NCBI RefSeq assembly: GCF_000317225.1
Contig: NZ_AJLL01000008.1
Location: 30,184-94,183 of the forward strand
Origin: Fischerella thermalis PCC 7521
GTDB taxonomy: Bacteria > Cyanobacteriota > Cyanobacteriia > Cyanobacteriales > Nostocaceae
DNA: 64,000 nt
Reading direction: 5' to 3'
In this document: one piece after another, positions 46,750 through 55,841 of the stretch
Position numbering within the stretch: the stretch's first letter is position 1
How the letters are laid out: each line of letters begins with the position of its first letter
Program-made: the position numbers and the translations under genes
The notes under the pieces: generated by a model
What the model saw: the letters and a program-made list of their open reading frames with translations, nothing else
The model's database searches: none
Told to the model about the DNA's origin: nothing

Positions 46750-47319
46750 TCACCTATTTGTTAATTGAATTAAAGTAGAAGCGATCGCTTCTAAAGGCAA
46801 AACAAAATCAACAGCCCCAGTTTTAATAGCAGCTTCAGGCATAGCAAAAAAATCAGCAGTTGCTTCATCTTGGGCGATCGCTATACCACCCATGTTTTTA
46901 ATTGCCTGTACTCCGGCTGCGCCATCGCTATCCATACCAGTTAAGACTACAGCGATCGCCTGTTCTTGAAAACTAACTGCGGCAGACTGAAACAGCACAT
47001 CACCTGCGGGACGGACATGACGGACTTTTTCCGCTTGGGAAACAGACAATGTTACGTCGGTATTAACTAACAAGTGTTGATCAGGAGGAGCAATGTAAAC
47101 TGTGCCTGGTTTTAACTTTTCACCCGCTTCTGCTTGCTTGACTACCAAAGGAGTGCGCTTACTCAGGATTTTGGCTAGCATACTAGGATAGTGGGGATCT
47201 AGGTGCTGCACCACAGCGATCGGCGCAGGAAAGTCTGGGGGTAAGTTGGATAAAATTTCACTCAAAGCTTTGAGTCCGCCAGCTGAGGCTACCATTACTA
47301 CTATATAGCTATTCGTCAT
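46750..47319 (-). CDS. CheB-type methylesterase domain protein
   Basis: 189 residues, a bare CheB catalytic domain without a receiver. Catalytic S in VASAGG (about 12), H in QHLD (about 39), D in TGMDSDGAAG (about 130), as in CheB. It removes methyl esters from modified glutamates. It starts seven bases after the stop of the CheB-Zn gene at 47327, so they form an operon. Standalone CheB domains may act on non-chemoreceptor targets. Confidence 0.92.
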   Translation of the reverse strand: MTNSYIVVMVASAGGLKALSEILSNLPPDFPAPIAVVQHLDPHYPSMLAKILSKRTPLVVKQAEAGEKLKPGTVYIAPPDQHLLVNTDVTLSVSQAEKVRHVRPAGDVLFQSAAVSFQEQAIAVVLTGMDSDGAAGVQAIKNMGGIAIAQDEATADFFAMPEAAIKTGAVDFVLPLEAIASTLIQLTNR

Positions 47320-47326
47320 TGATCGT

Positions 47327-48361
47327 TTATTGCTCTTGTAGATCTGGTGTCTCGTTCAGTTCTGCTACTGGGTGGCGATTGCTGTTGAGTAGAACTTCTC
47401 GAATCACAGCAGCACGCTCATCACAATCTTGAGCCTCTTGGTGTAATCGTTCGGCTGATAAGATTTGATTGCGATCACGCATCCGCTTAGCCATACGGTT
47501 TGCCAGAGAAGATTTTTCCTTTAATGCTCTCAGGGCGATCCAAAGAGCATCCTCCAAAGCATCAGATTGTTCTGCCAAAAGAGTTTCCGTCGAGTAAGCA
47601 TGACCCGTGCGACACCGAAACCGCAACAAATCTCCCTCTTGCAATTCCCACAGGCTACCACCACAATCCGGACAGGAGAAACCTGAGGGTTTACCAGGTC
47701 TACCGTCGTTGTCGACTGCTTCCATATCTAGTTCTGCTATATCAGATTCAAATTCAATTTCGTTGGGTATAGATTTTTCTACTTCTTCTACAGGTGTGTT
47801 AGCTAGTTTCACCAGTACAAATGGAATCTCCGCTAGTGGGAGAACATAGTCAATGTCGTCTACGTTTTTGATCGCACTACGTGACATTCCCGCAAACATG
47901 GCATTTTTGGGGTCTTGAACAACCGCTATCCCACCTCGCATTTTCACTGCCTTTAATCCCGCCGTGCCATCATCAAGTGTACCCGTTAAGATCACACCAA
48001 CCACTCGTCGTCCGTAAGACCGCGCTGCGGTACGAAATAGGGGATCGATAGCTGGACGATGGCTATTCTCTCTCGGACCCCGAGATAGGGTAATGTATCC
48101 TCGTTTGACAAGTAGATGGTAATTCGGCGGAGCAACGTAAATTCTACCTAGAACAATTGCTTCTCCATCTTGAGGATGATGTACTGGTAAATTTCCAGCC
48201 CGCTTCAAGATGCGGGGTAAAACGCTTGTAGCATGAGAGGGAACATGAAGAACAATGAGAATCGCAGCTTTGATGTCTGGAGGTAAATTTTTTGCCAGAT
48301 AAGTAAGTGCTTCAACTCCGCCTGCTGATGTCCCGACTACGATTATATCGTGTCCAGGCAT
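47327..48361 (-). CDS. CheB methylesterase with zinc-ribbon C-terminal domain
   Basis: 344 residues from ATG 48361, preceded by AGGAGG with ideal spacing; the longer frame to 48418 adds a non-conserved stretch. Catalytic S (VGTSAGGVEAL), H (VLHVPS) and D (LTGTLDDGTAGL) follow CheB. After residue about 220, a Cys4 zinc ribbon FSCPDCGGSLWELQEGDLLRFRCRTGHAYS is followed by a helical tail. It is the first gene of the cluster. Zn-ribbon CheB forms occur in cyanobacterial two-component clusters; the ribbon probably mediates protein contact. Confidence 0.92.
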   Translation of the reverse strand: MPGHDIIVVGTSAGGVEALTYLAKNLPPDIKAAILIVLHVPSHATSVLPRILKRAGNLPVHHPQDGEAIVLGRIYVAPPNYHLLVKRGYITLSRGPRENSHRPAIDPLFRTAARSYGRRVVGVILTGTLDDGTAGLKAVKMRGGIAVVQDPKNAMFAGMSRSAIKNVDDIDYVLPLAEIPFVLVKLANTPVEEVEKSIPNEIEFESDIAELDMEAVDNDGRPGKPSGFSCPDCGGSLWELQEGDLLRFRCRTGHAYSTETLLAEQSDALEDALWIALRALKEKSSLANRMAKRMRDRNQILSAERLHQEAQDCDERAAVIREVLLNSNRHPVAELNETPDLQEQ

Positions 48362-48604
48362 GGATTCCTCCTGATAGCAGCGCAGATTGAACACACCGAC
48401 ACACACTGCCAAGCCCACGCTAGCAAAATGGAGACATTTCCTAACCTAGCTTAGAGTAGATTTATTGGTTAAGGGTTTATCTAACTCGGGCGTGAGAAAT
48501 AGAAACTTGCAGATTTGTAACCTTGGCGATCGCACCTTCTGGCTGTTGTCACAAATATTTCCCTAATTTATATAGGGTGAGCATTACCCACCCTAGATAA
48601 AGAT

Positions 48605-48730
48605 TTAAATTCGTTTTGTGACTTTTCTTAGTGTTTGGGCGATCGCTTGAGCATCTTTGCCAACAAAAATTTCTTTTTCGCCGTTACTCCAAGTGATAAA
48701 GCAGGTATACTGTGAGCGATTTTGACTAGA
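48605..48730 (-). pseudogene. Possible gene fragment in frame after the GNAT stop codon
   Basis: The frame following the GNAT stop is open for 41 codons and reads ...SQYTCFITWSNGEKEIFVGK, then DAQAIAQTLRKVTKRI. That reads like real protein (alternating strand then helix), yet it has no start codon. It may be the tail of a small cyanobacterial protein whose start was lost, or the rest of a once-longer protein. The remaining 48419-48604 has nothing clear. Confidence 0.3.
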
Positions 48731-49234
48731 TCAATTCCCAGTATCAGAAATACTCGTTAGCAGTTTCACATAAACGCGATCGCACCGTGTCGTCTCTACA
48801 CCTGTTGCTGGTAGATAACCATTGCTTTCATATAACTTGACTGCTTCTGCTAAAACACTGGCGGTTTCAATCCAAATTTGCTGAAAACCACGACGGGCGA
48901 TCGCATCTTCCAACTCTTGTAACAAATATTTCCCTAAACCCACACCCCTAACGATCGGCAAAAGATACATTTTGCGGATTTCAACAGCTTTTTCACCCCG
49001 TTTTATCGGGTAGTATCCACCCGTACCCACAATTTGATTTTGGTATTCAATTACCCAAAACTCCCCACCCGTAGCTAAGTAACATTCTTCCACTTGCAAC
49101 ACATCCCGATCCGCACCATCAGGTTCCCAACCTAAACCATATTCAGCTAACACCGACCGAATCACTTCAGAAGCAGAAATGCGATCGCCTTCTTGCCAAT
49201 CACGAATCAAAAAATCTTTGTAATAACTATTCAT
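48731..49234 (-). CDS. GNAT family N-acetyltransferase
   Basis: 167 residues: IRDWQEGDRISASEVIRSVL, EFWVIEYQNQIVGTGGYYPI (motif D), IRKMYLLPIVRGVGLGKYLL (motif A, R/Q-x-x-G-x-G/A as RGVGLG), then YESNGYLPATG (motif B). Transfers an acetyl group from acetyl-CoA to an unknown amine. Single gene on the minus strand, between the CheB cluster and the kinase remnant. Confidence 0.9.
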   Translation of the reverse strand: MNSYYKDFLIRDWQEGDRISASEVIRSVLAEYGLGWEPDGADRDVLQVEECYLATGGEFWVIEYQNQIVGTGGYYPIKRGEKAVEIRKMYLLPIVRGVGLGKYLLQELEDAIARRGFQQIWIETASVLAEAVKLYESNGYLPATGVETTRCDRVYVKLLTSISDTGN

Positions 49235-49287
49235 TTATTTGTCATTAGTCATTAGTCAATTGTCACTTTTTATTCACCCCATCACCC

Positions 49288-49587
49288 CTACTCCCCCTTC
49301 ATCGGTAACGAAATGACAAACTCCGTACCTTCTCCGAAAACAGAATTAACTTCAATTGTCCCGCCATGTTTTTCGACTACAATTTGTTGTGCGATCGCTA
49401 ACCCTAATCCCGTTCCTTTCCCAACTCCTTTAGTAGTAAATAAATGGTCAAATATGCGGTTTTTCACATCTTCACTCATTCCCTCACCATTATCAGCAAT
49501 TGATATTTTCACGTTCACAACCAAAATCGATGAATAACGAACACAGTGCAAGGCGATGCACACAGATAAATCATCGGTGTTCGTCAA
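49288..49587 (-). pseudogene. Truncated histidine kinase C-terminus
   Basis: 99 codons, of which about the last 77 are the end of an HATPase_c domain: SIADNGEGMSEDVKNRIFD, TTKGVGKGTGLGLAIAQQIV and EGTEFVISLP. HisKA and the N box are absent. The sequence before it is not kinase-like and overlaps the dispersed repeat at 49536-49568. Best explained as a kinase gene truncated by a repeat or rearrangement. Its 3' half is the same kind as the NtrB-like kinase at 17558. Confidence 0.75.
49536..49568. repeat. Dispersed repeat, second copy (of 7932-7968)
   Basis: AACGAACACAGTGCAAGGCG, then ATGCACACAGATA, matching 7932-7968 apart from a few substitutions and a short gap. It lies at the break point of the truncated kinase. 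Confidence 0.7.
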
Positions 49588-49621
49588 AGTCTTTACTAGC
49601 TAGAGTGATGCGATTGATACC

Positions 49622-50227
49622 TTAACTATGAATTCTCGGTTCAGGGTGTAAATTCACTAGCAATTCACTCTCAATAATTGCTAACTCTTCTAATCTTTTT
49701 GCGACAATTTCACGGAGAAAATAAGTATCAGCCAATACCCAATAAGTACCGTAATGCCGTGCTTCCGATGCCATCAACCCATGATAGAACTTCGCTAATT
49801 TTGGCTCAGGGCAATGAGTAGCTAATAATCCCAAACGTTCGTGACTACGTGCTTCTATTAAACCACTAACCAACAAAGAATCTAAAAAGCGATCGGGTTC
49901 TTTGGGGCGAATTTGGGCTTTTAAACCTGCACCATAGGGAGGTGGAGTGAGGGGGCGCATAGGTATATTTCTATCTTCTAGCCATTGATTTACTTGCTCA
50001 AAGTGTTCGAGTTCTTCGCGGGCAATTTTAGTTAGTTCCCGCACCATCTTGGCATTAGAAGGATAGCGAAATATCAAGTTTAACGCCACACCAGCAGCTT
50101 TGCGTTCGCATTGAGCGTGGTCTAGGAGGATAATGTCCAAATTAGATATAGCCTGTTCTACCCAAGCAGAACTGGTGGGTTGTTTCAGGATGTTAATTGT
50201 TGGTAAAGCAGAAGACAGCACAGTCAA
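49622..50227 (-). CDS. miaE: tRNA-(ms2io6A)-hydroxylase MiaE
   Basis: 201 residues, a ferritin-like di-iron helix bundle: HAQCERKAAGVALNLI (E in first helix), REELEHFEQVNQWL (ExxH), LLVSGLIEARSHERLGLL (E and ExxH-like) and LMASEARHYGTYW (E-x-x-H). MiaE hydroxylates ms2i6A37 in tRNA using O2 and two electrons. The motif order matches the MiaE family rather than ferritin. Minus strand, ending just past the kinase remnant. Confidence 0.9.
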   Translation of the reverse strand: MTVLSSALPTINILKQPTSSAWVEQAISNLDIILLDHAQCERKAAGVALNLIFRYPSNAKMVRELTKIAREELEHFEQVNQWLEDRNIPMRPLTPPPYGAGLKAQIRPKEPDRFLDSLLVSGLIEARSHERLGLLATHCPEPKLAKFYHGLMASEARHYGTYWVLADTYFLREIVAKRLEELAIIESELLVNLHPEPRIHS

Positions 50228-50732
50228 AATTTAGAAATCTCTACTTTATTTTAAATTGAGTCCAACATCCCGTCCTCAAATAAATTTGGGGCTAATAGCT
50301 GAAGTCTACTAAAATAGACTGATTCTTTTGGTATTGCATATTTGTGAGATGATTTTATTTGGTAAATATAAAATTGAATCTTGGCGCTCTTGGCAACTTG
50401 GCGGTTCATCATCCTTAGCGATTAAAGCGCCGCAACCGTCCTGCTCATTCATCGATGCGATCAACCCACTGCACTAGTGCTATTAGTCATCCTCAGTGTT
50501 ATTCAAAGTGATCGCGATCATGCTGATTACCCAGCAATTCAGTGGCTCTCACTGAAAAATTCTTAACTAAGTGTTACACTTTTAACCCTGTGAATAGATT
50601 TGTGATATAAGCTAAAAATTTATTTCTAAGACATGACATACGTATTTTTTATGTAATTGTCATTAAATGTAAATATCAGGATGCATAATATACCTTTTTA
50701 CCTGGTCTCTAGCCCTTAGTTCCTTTTTTCTA
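50228..50732. other. Intergenic region, nothing but a repeat fragment
   Basis: About 505 bp with the fragment GGGGCTAATAGCT (50289-50301) shared with 21614. It also shows AT-rich promoter-like sequence upstream of the amidase. No gene supported. Confidence 0.5.
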
Positions 50733-52130
50733 ATGAACTCAATAGACTTAGCCTTTACCCCAGCTCTTGAACAAGCACGATTGATCCGTCATAGGGAAGT
50801 GTCACCATTAGAGTTGGTGCAGATATATCTAGAACGAATTCAACGCCTCAATCCGGATCTGGGAAGTTATTTTACGGTCACAGCAGAACAAGCGATCGCT
50901 GATGCTAAAGCAAAGACAGAAATGTTGGCAAATAGCAATGAACTACCACCATTTTTTGGTGTACCGATTTCGATTAAAGACCTTAACCCGGTGGCTGGTG
51001 TCCCTTGTACCTTTGGTAGCCCGGCGCTAGTCAACAACATTCTTGATTTTGATGATGGTGTAGTCACGCGGATTAAGCAAGCCGGATTTATTCTGCTTGG
51101 TAAAACTGCCACTTCAGAACTTGGTTCATTCCCTTACACAGAACCTACGGGTTTTCCACCAGCAAGAAATCCTTGGAATTTAGAATATACTCCCGGTGGT
51201 TCTAGTGGTGGTGCAGCCGCCGCAGTTGCAGCTGGGTTGTGTGCGATCGCTCAAGGTTCTGATGGTGGTGGTTCAATTCGTGGTCCTGCGGCTTGTTGTG
51301 GTTTGGTGGGCATCAAGCCAGCCAGAGGACGAGTCACCCATGCACCCGTAGGCGATCGCCTCAGTGGGATTGCGACTAATGGCCCTATTGCCCGTACTGT
51401 GGCTGATGCAGCAGCCCTTTTAGATGTGATGTCTGGCTATGTCACAGGCGATCCTTATTGGTTAAGCGATCCTGAACCATCATTTTTGGTTGCCAGTAAA
51501 GAAAGAATTGGCAGACTACGTATTGCCTATGGTACAGCCATTCCACCGATTGGTACAGCAGATGGTAATTGTCAGCAAGGCGTACTGCAAACAGTGAAGT
51601 TACTAGAAGAACTTGGTCATACAGTCGAAGAAAAAAGCCCGGATTTTAGCGGTTTAGTAGAACCATTTCAGACCGTATGGCAAACGAACGTAGCGACTTC
51701 TGGTCTTCCCCCAGAAGTTTTGCAACCGATGAATCGTTGGTTACTAGCACGCAATGGCTCTGCTGGCGAATACCTGCAAGCAGTTTATCAAATGCAGATG
51801 GTGTCGCGGCAAATTGTCGCCTTTTTTGATTCAGTAGATATACTAGTGTTACCAGTATATTTGCACTCACCTATTTCTGTGGGTGAATGGGCGCACCTCA
51901 CCCCGGAAGAAACATTTCAAAAGATCGTGAATTGGGTTGCTCCGTGTCCACCAGCCAATGCCACTGGCCTACCTGCGATCGCCATTCCTGTTGGTTTTGA
52001 TAATAATGGCTTGCCTATGAGTGTGCAGCTAGTTGGCAAACCTGCCGCCGAAGCCACTCTAATCAGTTTAGCCGCTCAAATAGAAATTGCAAAACCTTGG
52101 ATTGAGCATCGTCCGGCATTTGCTACTTAA
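50733..52130 (+). CDS. Amidase-signature family hydrolase
   Basis: 465 residues. The amidase signature GGSSGGAAAAVAAGLCAIAQGSDGGGSIRGPAACCGLVG (about 150-190) holds the catalytic Ser-cisSer pair, and ISIKDL near 85 supplies the Lys. So the Ser-Ser-Lys amide-hydrolysing triad is complete. No gatB/gatC nearby, so not necessarily the tRNA amidotransferase subunit; more likely a stand-alone amidase for a small or xenobiotic amide. No clear operon. A hairpin lies 25 bp downstream of the stop. Confidence 0.9.
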   Translation: MNSIDLAFTPALEQARLIRHREVSPLELVQIYLERIQRLNPDLGSYFTVTAEQAIADAKAKTEMLANSNELPPFFGVPISIKDLNPVAGVPCTFGSPALVNNILDFDDGVVTRIKQAGFILLGKTATSELGSFPYTEPTGFPPARNPWNLEYTPGGSSGGAAAAVAAGLCAIAQGSDGGGSIRGPAACCGLVGIKPARGRVTHAPVGDRLSGIATNGPIARTVADAAALLDVMSGYVTGDPYWLSDPEPSFLVASKERIGRLRIAYGTAIPPIGTADGNCQQGVLQTVKLLEELGHTVEEKSPDFSGLVEPFQTVWQTNVATSGLPPEVLQPMNRWLLARNGSAGEYLQAVYQMQMVSRQIVAFFDSVDILVLPVYLHSPISVGEWAHLTPEETFQKIVNWVAPCPPANATGLPAIAIPVGFDNNGLPMSVQLVGKPAAEATLISLAAQIEIAKPWIEHRPAFAT

Positions 52131-52155
52131 ATCATAAAATACCTCGTTGGCAAAT

Positions 52156-52174
52156 CCACCCCTAGAAGGGGTGG
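52156..52174 (+). terminator. Hairpin after the amidase
   Basis: CCACCCCT (52156-52163) and AGGGGTGG (52167-52174) around a three-base loop, with GAGCA..TGCTC next to it. Similar hairpins form the ends of IS200/IS605-type elements in cyanobacteria, so it may be a relic of one, or simply the terminator. Confidence 0.5.
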
Positions 52175-52329
52175 AGCAGTGATATTGCTCAAACCATTGC
52201 TCTACAGAGATTTTCGATGTAGGTTCAATGTAAGTTCAATGATGAATTGAAGCTCTGTCGCTATGATCAAGTCAGAATCTAGTCAAGCCCAAAAATTTTT
52301 TTCAATACTGGTGCTGGAAAAGGTAAGCA

Positions 52330-52638
52330 ATGGTTAAAGTGGTTGTCGGAATCAACACGCTCATCTCGCTAATCTTACTGTACGCCACTTGGCGAGTATG
52401 GCGACTGCGGTTGAAACTAACTAGGCTCACTAACTGGTTGATTCTCGCTGAGCGTTGTAGCCATACGTTATTTTCTCCAGCACCCCAAGCTCTCAACATC
52501 AGCCGCCAGAGTATTCATAACCTGCGGCAAAAAAACCAAGCGCTAGAGCTACAAATTCAACAATTGCAGCAGATACATAGCATATTATTTGTTGGACAGA
52601 GATTCTGGCGTTGGTATTTTCCGAGAAAAGTTAAATAA
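52330..52638 (+). CDS. Small membrane-anchored protein of unknown function
   Basis: 102 residues. One N-terminal membrane helix (VVVGINTLISLILLYATWRVW), then a basic stretch and a coiled-coil-like C-terminus (ISRQSIHNLRQKNQALELQIQQLQQIH). Likely inner-membrane with a cytoplasmic tail. It is 58 bp before the YtxH gene on the same strand, so these three genes (with the DUF948 gene) probably form one transcript. Confidence 0.65.
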   Translation: MVKVVVGINTLISLILLYATWRVWRLRLKLTRLTNWLILAERCSHTLFSPAPQALNISRQSIHNLRQKNQALELQIQQLQQIHSILFVGQRFWRWYFPRKVK

Positions 52639-52696
52639 TTCAGGGCTTGCAAGGCGTGAAAACCCCATAAAATGGGTGTAAGGAGAGAAAAGAAAA

Positions 52697-53074
52697 ATGT
52701 CTAACAATCGTTCTGGAGTATTTATTGGCGGTTTAATGCTAGGAGCAACCATCGGTGCTTTGACTGGTTTGCTTATGGCTCCGCGTACAGGGCGCGAAAC
52801 GCGTAAACTCTTAAAAAAATCGGCTGACGCACTGCCAGAATTGGCAGAAGACTTATCAACTAGTGTCCAAATTCAGGCAGATCGCCTGTCTGCCAATGCA
52901 CTACGAAACTGGGATGAGACTTTAGAACGACTACGAGAAGCGATCGCAGCCGGTATTGATGCTAGTCAACGAGAAAGCCAAGCAATGAAACGGAAAAATC
53001 AATCAGACGCACCAACTCCGGCTAGTAGCACAGTGGCTGACTCAGATTCTCTTCCCAAGCATGTAGATAACTAA
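52697..53074 (+). CDS. YtxH domain protein
   Basis: 125 residues. MSNNRSGVFIGGLMLGATIG, then ALTGLLMAPRTGRETRKLLKK, is the YtxH signature: a glycine-rich membrane helix ending in MAPRTG(R/K)E. The remainder is a charged helical tail (LERLREAIAAGIDASQRESQ) and a disordered C-terminus. YtxH proteins occur across bacteria as general stress proteins; the role is uncertain. Middle gene of a three-gene set; 15 bp before the DUF948 gene. Confidence 0.85.
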   Translation: MSNNRSGVFIGGLMLGATIGALTGLLMAPRTGRETRKLLKKSADALPELAEDLSTSVQIQADRLSANALRNWDETLERLREAIAAGIDASQRESQAMKRKNQSDAPTPASSTVADSDSLPKHVDN

Positions 53075-53089
53075 ATTAATGACATAATT

Positions 53090-53641
53090 GTGAGTGAACC
53101 GCTGTTTTGGCTGGGACTATCTATATTCCTGGTGGCCATCAGTCTAACTGCTGTTTTGGTGGTGGCTATACCAGCTTTGCAGGAGTTAGCACGTGCTGCT
53201 CGTAGTGCGGAAAAGTTATTTGATACCCTCTCGCGAGAGCTACCACCGACCCTGGATGCTATCCGCACGACAGGCTTGGAAATTACTGAGTTGACTGATG
53301 ATGTGAGTGAAGGAGTTAAAAGTGCTTCTGGGGTCGTCAAACAAGTTGATCAAAGTTTGAACAGCGCTAAACAGCAGGCTCAAAATATTCAAATCAATAC
53401 GCGCAGTATATTTGTTGGCGTCAAAGCTGCATGGAAAAGTTTTACCCGCTCTAAACCTGCAAAAAGGACAAGCGATCGCTTGTTGATGAATCAAAAAGGA
53501 ACACTAAAACCAAGAGAAAGAGAATCACTCAGACAGTACAATCGCCCCAAAAAATCAGAACAGTATCGAAATCAAGAAAGCTACAAAGATACTGCTGACT
53601 GGGAAAGTGATGACACCCAAGATTGGCAAGAAGAAGAATAA
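53090..53641 (+). CDS. DUF948-like coiled-coil membrane protein
   Basis: 183 residues from GTG 53090. One N-terminal membrane helix (LFWLGLSIFLVAISLTAVLVVAI), then helical segments (LQELARAARSAEKLFDTLSRELPPTLDAIRTTGLEI, DVSEGVKSASGVVKQVDQSLNSAKQQA) as in DUF948, and an unusual basic then acidic tail (TSDRLLMNQKGTLKPRERES to DTQDWQEEE). It often neighbours YtxH genes in bacteria, as here, which supports a paired envelope or stress role. Confidence 0.8.
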   Translation: MSEPLFWLGLSIFLVAISLTAVLVVAIPALQELARAARSAEKLFDTLSRELPPTLDAIRTTGLEITELTDDVSEGVKSASGVVKQVDQSLNSAKQQAQNIQINTRSIFVGVKAAWKSFTRSKPAKRTSDRLLMNQKGTLKPRERESLRQYNRPKKSEQYRNQESYKDTADWESDDTQDWQEEE

Positions 53642-54566
53642 AGTCATTGTCAATCGTCAATTGTCATTAGTTGTTATTTCCACTCCTCACACCTCCCCAC
53701 CTCCCCACCTCTCCCATAGATTCAGTAATTACTACACTGCTAAAAGGTTCTATGGTGAATTAATATTTCTGTATAAAATAAGTGTTTAATATCAAGCAAC
53801 TTGCATTCTCAAGTTGTTTATCTGTTTTTTTTACTATTTATTCAGGTTATTAAAAACCATGAAAAGAAGTCAAAATCAATGTTCAGTGATGTAAAAATAA
53901 TATAGTGTAAGGGTAATTACTTATTTAATAATGAGCTATTTCTAGCTAACAGATTTACAAAAAAATTGAAGCTCATCCGGAACTACGCAATATTTTCTGT
54001 ACCTACAAATGCTCTTGAGAGTAAGTTTCAGTCCATTTCTGTTTATTGAAACTGAAAAATATAATTACTCAATCTAGTACAGGTCGCAGCAATCAACGGA
54101 CAACTTGATATAGGTCAAAAGCTTAGAAAAAAGAGTTTTTGACTTTTTTACAGAAGTGAATCCATAGCATCTGTAACAACTTTTAACTGACTAGGTAGCA
54201 GTATTAGCTTCAGTATAGGAGTAGGTTTGAGTTTACATTCGGTGATTGAGATTGAAAAGTTTAACGTCCAGACCTATATGTACAGTAGTGATTAATCAAT
54301 AAATTACAATCCATAACCAGCAAATATCAACTATATATCATTCAAAGTATTTAAATTTTTAAAATTTACAAGAAGTAAAATTTAAAGGTAAGTAAAGGCT
54401 GCATTGCCATTTTGGCAAGTTTTTATTGACAATATAGGATATTAGTAGATAGTAACAAACAATATTCTTACTCACGTGTTTTTACTACTTAGCTAATACT
54501 ACTTAAACCAAGCGAATAACAAGATAGCTACTTCTCTAGGCAGTTTTACGAGTTAGGAAATAATAT
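53642..54566. other. Long intergenic region upstream of the APH/HopA1 pair
   Basis: 925 bp, AT-rich. I looked for a RiPP precursor. The only short frame with a good SD (AGGAG at 54217-54221) is 54227-54295, a TTG-start 22-residue peptide reading SLHSVIEIEKFNVQTYMYSS. It is weak as a precursor. No other gene is supported. Confidence 0.4.
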
Positions 54567-55808
54567 ATGATATTTTCACTGCATTCTCCAAATCATCATC
54601 TGATCAAGCATCTGGAAAACTTAGGACTATGTAGTTCAGAGGATGATGTTGCAGACTGTGAACCAGTAGGAAGTCAAAAGAAAAATATAAATTTACTGGT
54701 AAATGTGGGAAGCGATCGCAAATTTTTAGTAAAGCAGGAACGCTACATAGAGCATAATGGTATTCCCCAGGAATTATTTAATGAATGGTTATTTCATCAG
54801 TTGTTGCAGCAGTTTCCAGTCTTAGGAAACATTGCGGAAATCGGATCATCATTACTTCATTTTGATGAACAGCAGTCTATACTGGTTCGCAACTATCTAA
54901 CGGAATATTTTGAATTAGAGAATTTCTATCAACAAAACGATCTTTATCCACCAGAAATTGCCACTGCCATTGGTGCTAGCTTGGGTGTACTGCATCGCGC
55001 TACATTTAATCAGCGTGAGTATCGTGATTTTATGGCAACTGCTCCCCAAGGGCAATTTCGCTATCAGTTTTACAATCCAGTCCAAGGAATAGAGTCATTT
55101 AGTTCCGATATTTTTGGTAGTGTTCCTACTGATGCACTCAAGTTTTATGTTCTTTATCAACGTTATGAAAGTTTAGAAGCAGCGATCGCAGAATTAGCAT
55201 CTTTATGGCAACCTTGCTGCTTAACTCACAACGACCTCAAATTAGAAAACATTTTGGTGCATTCCCGGTGGGAACAACTAGATAACTGTCTGATCCGTAT
55301 CATTGACTGGAAAACTTGTAGTTGGGGAGATCCAGCATTCGATTTAGGAACCGTATTAGCCAGCTATTTGAGAATTTGGTTAGAAAGTTTGGTGGTAGAT
55401 CCGTCCATCAAGTTAGAAGAATCTCTAGAATTGGCAGCAACACCAATAGAAATTCTTCACCCTTCTATAGCTGCCTTAGTTCAAGCTTATCTCGATGCTT
55501 TCCCCAGTATTCTGGAGTATCGTTGCGACTTCATCCAGCGAGTAGTGCAATATGCTGGTTTAGTGCTAATTCAGCAGTTGCAAGCAACAATTCAAAACCG
55601 GAAATATTTTGATAACAGTGGCATTGCAACGCTACAAGTTGCCAAAAGTCTACTCACAAGACCACAAGAATCTATCATGACAGTTTTTGGGATCTCCGAG
55701 TCAGAAATTATCAAACCTTTTGTGAAATTGACCAAACATCCCCAAACCGAAAAGGAACAGAATTTAGTCCGAATTTACTACAGTAAAACCCGTTTGCGCG
55801 GGTGTTGA
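54567..55808 (+). CDS. APH-like kinase of a HopA1-type RiPP pair
   Basis: 413 residues with an aminoglycoside-phosphotransferase/choline-kinase fold: Brenner motif HNDLKLENIL (H221, D223, N228), metal motif IIDWKTCSWGDPAFDLG (D247), and an N-lobe with FLVKQER (the Lys that anchors ATP). In class V lanthipeptide pathways (LxmK, CaoK) and thioviridamide (TvaC), such a kinase phosphorylates Ser/Thr of the precursor. The neighbour 34 bp downstream is HopA1-family, the expected lyase partner. No precursor or transporter is next to it. Aminoglycoside resistance is an alternative but fits the neighbour less well. Confidence 0.85.
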   Translation: MIFSLHSPNHHLIKHLENLGLCSSEDDVADCEPVGSQKKNINLLVNVGSDRKFLVKQERYIEHNGIPQELFNEWLFHQLLQQFPVLGNIAEIGSSLLHFDEQQSILVRNYLTEYFELENFYQQNDLYPPEIATAIGASLGVLHRATFNQREYRDFMATAPQGQFRYQFYNPVQGIESFSSDIFGSVPTDALKFYVLYQRYESLEAAIAELASLWQPCCLTHNDLKLENILVHSRWEQLDNCLIRIIDWKTCSWGDPAFDLGTVLASYLRIWLESLVVDPSIKLEESLELAATPIEILHPSIAALVQAYLDAFPSILEYRCDFIQRVVQYAGLVLIQQLQATIQNRKYFDNSGIATLQVAKSLLTRPQESIMTVFGISESEIIKPFVKLTKHPQTEKEQNLVRIYYSKTRLRGC

Positions 55809-55841
55809 TGAAAATAGAGGTAGACGGGGAAATTCAAAGTC

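Noticed and set aside
50733..52130. GatA subunit of the Glu-tRNA amidotransferase
   Set aside because: No gatB or gatC nearby, and the sequence looks like a stand-alone amidase; GatA cannot be ruled out without a tree.
54567..55808. Aminoglycoside resistance gene
   Set aside because: The fold fits, but the HopA1-family neighbour and the lack of resistance context favour a RiPP-type kinase.
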